A stretch of 64,000 nt of DNA from DASRDU01 sp035560235 (GTDB taxonomy: Bacteria > Acidobacteriota > Blastocatellia > RBC074). The position numbers and the translations under genes were made by a program. Within the stretch, counting starts at the first letter, position 1; each line of letters begins with the position of its first letter. Below, piece by piece: positions 63,813-64,000 of the stretch. The stretch lies in the NCBI GenBank assembly GCA_035560235.1, contig DATMAG010000106.1:13928-77927 (forward strand), written 5' to 3'. The notes beneath the pieces are model-generated. The model was not told where the DNA came from and searched no databases. It worked only from the letters and a program-made list of their open reading frames with translations.

Positions 63813-63841
63813 CTTATATCTCAGATAAAAACCTCTGTCAA
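63813..63841 (-). promoter_or_regulatory. Sigma-70-type promoter, probably leaderless
   Basis: On the minus strand TTGACA, a 17-base AT-rich spacer and TATAAG give a near-consensus promoter. The -10 ends only 6 bases before the ATG of the excisionase-like gene. A start of transcription at the normal distance would fall on or next to the A of ATG, so the mRNA would lack a 5' leader. Confidence 0.72.
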
Positions 63842-63890
63842 TGTAGATAGTTATTAACAAACTAAATCGTTACACGCAAGATTGGTACAC

Positions 63891-64000
63891 TCAGGCGGCT
63901 ACCTGACTTATAGCTTCAGCTGATGACTCAAGCAGGGCGTTCGTCACTTCCGGCTCATAGTAGAGCTCCGGGACCTTATACTTCCACGGACCGTTGTGCC
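63891..64000 (-). CDS. C-terminal end of an unidentified protein
   Basis: A frame open to the window edge ends in TGA at 63891. Its last 35 residues include HNGPWKYKVPELYYEPEVTN and a helical ALLESSAEAISQ. I do not recognise it. It lies upstream of the integrase operon on the same strand and may belong to the integrated element. Confidence 0.5.
   Translation of the reverse strand, partial: HNGPWKYKVPELYYEPEVTNALLESSAEAISQVAA

Overview
This 64 kb, GC-rich window looks like a chromosomal segment of a free-living Gram-negative bacterium. My best guess is Acidobacteriota, probably class Blastocatellia. The guess rests on an 1148-residue Oar-type TonB-dependent receptor with an N-terminal carboxypeptidase-regulatory-like domain, paired MacB-like permeases, Tat-type Gfo/Idh and TIM-barrel sugar enzymes, a DUF4380-like protein, an M2 peptidase and GC-rich codon use. 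No rRNA, tRNA or CRISPR was recognised.

Layout. 1-2.9 kb holds a PAS-GAF histidine kinase, a broken receiver gene behind it and a ROK-family glucokinase. 3.1-18 kb is a long minus-strand block for sugar or sugar-acid use. In transcription order it has a LacI regulator, a well-formed palindromic operator, a TIM-barrel isomerase, a Gfo/Idh dehydrogenase, the Oar-type receptor, a KduI/IolB-like isomerase, threonine synthase, an ExuT-like transporter, a DUF4380-like protein, a hydroxyacid dehydrogenase, a transaldolase/FSA-type aldolase and a succinate-semialdehyde-type dehydrogenase. 18-26 kb holds an amidase, two MacB-like permeases, a YjbQ-like protein, undecaprenyl diphosphate synthase, a winged-helix regulator with a membrane protein, and a kinase fragment. 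26-34.4 kb is on the plus strand: a peptide-type binding lipoprotein, then the oxidative pentose phosphate genes gnd, zwf, opcA and glk, with an HNH nuclease and an overlapping partner gene between gnd and zwf. 34.4-41.6 kb holds an M28 peptidase, a TolC-EmrA-EmrB-type exporter and a cytidylate-kinase-like protein. 41.7-49 kb holds a NarL-type two-component pair, a monoheme c-type protein, a dienelactone hydrolase and an M2 dipeptidase. 49.4-55 kb is a CoxS-CoxL-CoxM-type molybdenum hydroxylase operon with an animal-type heme peroxidase between the large and FAD subunits. 55-61.7 kb holds a TPR membrane protein, a PhyH-type dioxygenase, an acyl-CoA carboxylase carboxyltransferase, a cytosine deaminase and a BtpA-family protein. 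61.8-64 kb is the edge of an integrated element: a tightly packed excisionase-like, antitoxin, PIN toxin and tyrosine integrase operon whose promoter predicts a leaderless mRNA.

The most striking feature that genes do not explain is in the intergenic DNA. At least twelve spacers contain long inverted repeats with arms of about 17 to 50 bp. Their sequences fall into several unrelated families, and many arms are themselves made of short, slightly varied direct repeats. At least two families recur within the window. One copy supplies the last ten residues and the stop codon of the PhyH protein. A related short-word tract lies in frame inside the KduI/IolB-like gene, and another copy fills the whole gap between that gene and thrC.

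All functions are read from sequence motifs and family knowledge. No database search was run.
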